A stretch of DNA of 51,938 bases from a virus. How positions within the stretch are numbered: the first letter of the stretch is position 1; every line of letters begins with the position of its first letter. The translations under genes and the position numbers were made by a program. The stretch lies in the IMG/VR virus record IMGVR_UViG_3300026320_000008, positions 1 through 51,938 of that record. One strand, 5' to 3'. Positions 50,154-51,938 of this stretch are shown piece by piece. The notes under the pieces are model-generated. The model did not search any database and was not told the origin of the DNA. It saw nothing but the letters and a program-made list of their open reading frames with translations.

Positions 50154-50190
50154 GCAAAAGAAAACCAACGGTTTCTTTCTAACCGTTGGT
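50154..50190 (-). terminator. second of two tandem terminators
   Basis: Minus strand: ACCAACGGTT pairs perfectly with AACCGTTGGT (10 bp, 7-nt loop), followed by TTTCTTTT. It reinforces the stop of the 431-aa gene transcript. Confidence 0.88.
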
Positions 50191-50191
50191 C

Positions 50192-50223
50192 AAAAAGAAA
50201 CCCTCGCATTTGCGCGAGGGTTT
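50192..50223 (-). terminator. first of two tandem terminators
   Basis: Minus strand: AAACCCTCGC pairs with GCGAGGGTTT (10 bp, 6-nt loop) followed by CTTTTT. Just after the stop of the 431-aa gene. Two strong terminators in a row insulate this gene from the next operon. Confidence 0.9.
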
Positions 50224-50239
50224 GTTGGGGAGTTGAGAG

Positions 50240-51535
50240 TTACTTGATATTGGCGAGTGCTGCGGCTTGAACGAGTGCTGCACTCTCGGCGCCCTGTTGT
50301 TCTTTCGTCAGGGTCGCGTCCTGTTCCTGCCGTGCTGCTTCCGCTTGCGCGAGACGTGCGACACGTTCCTTGATGTGCGGAATGAGACCGTCCAACAAGG
50401 AATGCAAGGAGTAGATAGACAGCGCCAGGTCATCGCTGCCCTTCTTGTTCACGGCCGTTAGCAGTTCCGTGTAACGTTCGCGTGGTGATCCGGCCGCCTC
50501 AATCCACGAGTGGATCGCCGTTATGTTGGCCGTGAAATCCACGATACCCTTGACCATGCCTTCCTTTTCATCTTCCTCTCCCTCCGGAACGCCGCGCTCC
50601 ATTGCTGTGACCAGCGTATCCCAGTCATTCACGTCCTTGAGCTTGATGGAGTTGAACGTAGCGATAGACACGTAGTCGTTCTTTTCGGGATCGAGTGGTT
50701 GTGCCTCAAGGACTACGGGTTTTTTGTACTTGGAATAGAACGTGTTCCCGTTCTCATCCTTGTATGTGGCGAGACGTGCAGACACGTTGAGCGGATAAAC
50801 AGGCTGGCCTTGTGCATTGCTGACAGGAGCGAATGCGGCCAATTGCTTGGCAAGCGAACAACCTTGACGCATCCATTTGGTATGCTTGGAGAGTGCGTCC
50901 GCGCACGTGTTGAGTTCTTGTTCGTACCACACGGGACGCTTGCCTTTGAGTTCCTGCGGTGCGTCCGCCTGCTTGTTCTTGGCACGCCTCAGATTGAGGG
51001 TACGTTCGACCCACTCGTTGCCTTCGTCAGTCTGTTCAACGAGTTCGCGGTAAACGCTGGTCTGCTTTGAGCGTTTCTTCTGTTCCACCTTGTCGAAGTA
51101 AGTGATCGGAAACTTATCGAAGCGTTCGTTCGTTCCCTTCACGCCTTCCTCTGTCGTTCCACCCATTGGCAGAGACAACAGTTGTTGATGAGAGAGAAGC
51201 TTTTGAATGTGGGCCATGTAAGCGATAGGCGCATAGTCCACATCCTGTTGCGACACAAAGGTATGTTTCATCGTCGCTTTGAACGCCGCGTCATGACCGA
51301 TCTTCGCGGCGATAGAGGCGACATACGCGCGCTGGTTCTTGACCGTTGCGCTTTCCTCCTCAATCTTATCTTCCGCGGACAGATTGGGACGCAGGATGCG
51401 ACCCTTTGCGTCCGCTGCGTCACGTTGTGCGTTAGCCTCAACGATCTGCTCGTTGACGCTCGCAGTGCTGTCCTTGGGATCAGGCTTGCGATTGCGCGCA
51501 TTCTTCGCGGGTTGATTGAATATGTCTTGTGCCAT
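50240..51535 (-). CDS. large early protein of unknown function (431 aa)
   Basis: Charged, helical, Ala/Gln/Lys-rich protein with no recognisable domain. Residues 1-60 look disordered. It is alone in its transcription unit, next to the AT-rich repeat region, and closed by two terminators, so it is likely the first, strongly expressed early product. GAGAGTAAG precedes the ATG; the ribosome site is weak. Confidence 0.75.
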   Translation of the reverse strand: MAQDIFNQPAKNARNRKPDPKDSTASVNEQIVEANAQRDAADAKGRILRPNLSAEDKIEEESATVKNQRAYVASIAAKIGHDAAFKATMKHTFVSQQDVDYAPIAYMAHIQKLLSHQQLLSLPMGGTTEEGVKGTNERFDKFPITYFDKVEQKKRSKQTSVYRELVEQTDEGNEWVERTLNLRRAKNKQADAPQELKGKRPVWYEQELNTCADALSKHTKWMRQGCSLAKQLAAFAPVSNAQGQPVYPLNVSARLATYKDENGNTFYSKYKKPVVLEAQPLDPEKNDYVSIATFNSIKLKDVNDWDTLVTAMERGVPEGEEDEKEGMVKGIVDFTANITAIHSWIEAAGSPRERYTELLTAVNKKGSDDLALSIYSLHSLLDGLIPHIKERVARLAQAEAARQEQDATLTKEQQGAESAALVQAAALANIK

Positions 51536-51661
51536 CTGACTTACTCTCTACCGATCGAACCATTTCGACCGTACTTATAGCTTAGCATTGTTTAGTGCCT
51601 GCGGCAAGCGCATTACCTCATTGTCAATCACTTAACCCATGATGCGACAAAATGTCTCGAA

Positions 51662-51772
51662 GTTTATACAAAATAAATATCTATTTGCCTATGCACAAAT
51701 TGCATGGCTTAACTCATTGAAATCATTGAGTGTTTATACAAATAAATCTCTGCATGGATTTATACGTATAAA
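51662..51772. repeat. AT-rich iteron-like repeats and a 14-bp palindrome (candidate origin or operator)
   Basis: GTTTATACAAAATAAAT (51662-51678) and GTTTATACAAATAAAT (51732-51747) are near-identical; each is followed by a TGCATGG. TTTATACGTATAAA (51759-51772) is a perfect palindrome related to the same core. ACTCATTGAAATCATTGAGT lies between. The 270-nt gap 51536-51805 holds no gene that I can support. It suits a replication origin or a control region. Confidence 0.55.
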
Positions 51773-51805
51773 CATTGTGGCAATTGAGCGCGCGTGATGA
51801 CAGGA

Positions 51806-51910
51806 TTAAGGTGATCCATTCCAATGCGGAGAGCGCTTGCATTCAGGACAATAGTATTTGCGGCGATCATATTCGATTCCGCAATACTTACACTTAATAT
51901 AAACAATCAA
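51806..51910 (-). CDS. 34-aa zinc-ribbon microprotein (TTG start)
   Basis: GGAAG lies seven bases before TTG 51910. The product has CKYC and CPEC (C7, C10, C22, C25), a minimal zinc ribbon. Similar tiny Cys-pair proteins recur in this genome. Function unknown; the weak start codon keeps confidence moderate. Confidence 0.55.
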   Translation of the reverse strand: MIVYIKCKYCGIEYDRRKYYCPECKRSPHWNGSP

Positions 51911-51938
51911 TTATAAACTTCCAATAGTTTCAAACCAC

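Noticed and set aside
50510-51070. 186-aa plus-strand ORF antisense to the 431-aa gene
   Set aside because: Anti-sense shadow of a higher-G+C gene; lacks ribosome site and neighbours.

Overview
The window looks like a complete, or nearly complete, genome of a short-tailed (podovirus-type) tailed phage. The right half carries a T7-like replication set on the minus strand: family A DNA polymerase, gp4-type primase-helicase, T7-type endonuclease I, a PD-(D/E)XK exonuclease and an SSB-like protein. The left half carries a terminase, portal, scaffold, capsid, tail and internal-virion set on the plus strand. I see no integrase, repressor, RNA polymerase gene or complete tRNA gene. The polymerase has Tyr at the T7 Y526 position. 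All of this suggests a virulent phage that relies on host sigma-70 RNA polymerase. A GTA-like spike-base protein and a pectate-lyase-type tailspike hint at an alphaproteobacterial, perhaps rhizobial, host; this is inference only.

Layout. Positions 1-184 and 51806-51938 hold small leftward genes. If the molecule is circular or circularly permuted, the two window ends fall inside one leftward operon. A perfect consensus promoter at 217-245 faces right into the plus-strand operon (363-29966): a zinc-finger protein and minor structural proteins, a repeat-rich WPxP protein, a beta-helix tailspike, spike-base protein, terminase, portal, scaffold, capsid, further head/tail proteins, tail fibre, lysis genes (GH24 endolysin plus two holin-like membrane proteins), head-tail adaptor and nozzle, and internal virion proteins. 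The last gene of the operon carries a histidine-phosphatase domain. A strong bidirectional terminator (29988-30023) separates this from the leftward genes.

The minus-strand half reads from 51.9 kb down to 30.15 kb. An isolated 431-aa gene comes first, closed by two tandem terminators. Then come clusters of small early genes under sigma-70-like promoters near 49.98 and 47.93 kb, an unknown 475-aa protein, a gamma-glutamylcyclotransferase-like gene, primase-helicase (apparently started at ACG), uracil-DNA glycosylase, a MoxR-type ATPase with a partner protein, DNA polymerase, and SSB. After these lies a roughly 1.1-kb non-coding interval (33711-34830) dense in perfect hairpins, with two exact tRNA T-arms but no cloverleaf. 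The exonuclease, endonuclease I, an HNH-like protein and unknown genes follow.

Genes are packed with TAATG, ATGA and TTGA stop/start overlaps. More than fifteen real-looking genes are shorter than 60 codons. Several starts are TTG, chosen by strong Shine-Dalgarno (SD) sites or by TTGA overlaps. The most interesting items are the large structured RNA candidate, the virion-linked histidine phosphatase, the ACG-started primase, the MoxR/partner pair, and a 254-nt stretch that looks coding in two frames.
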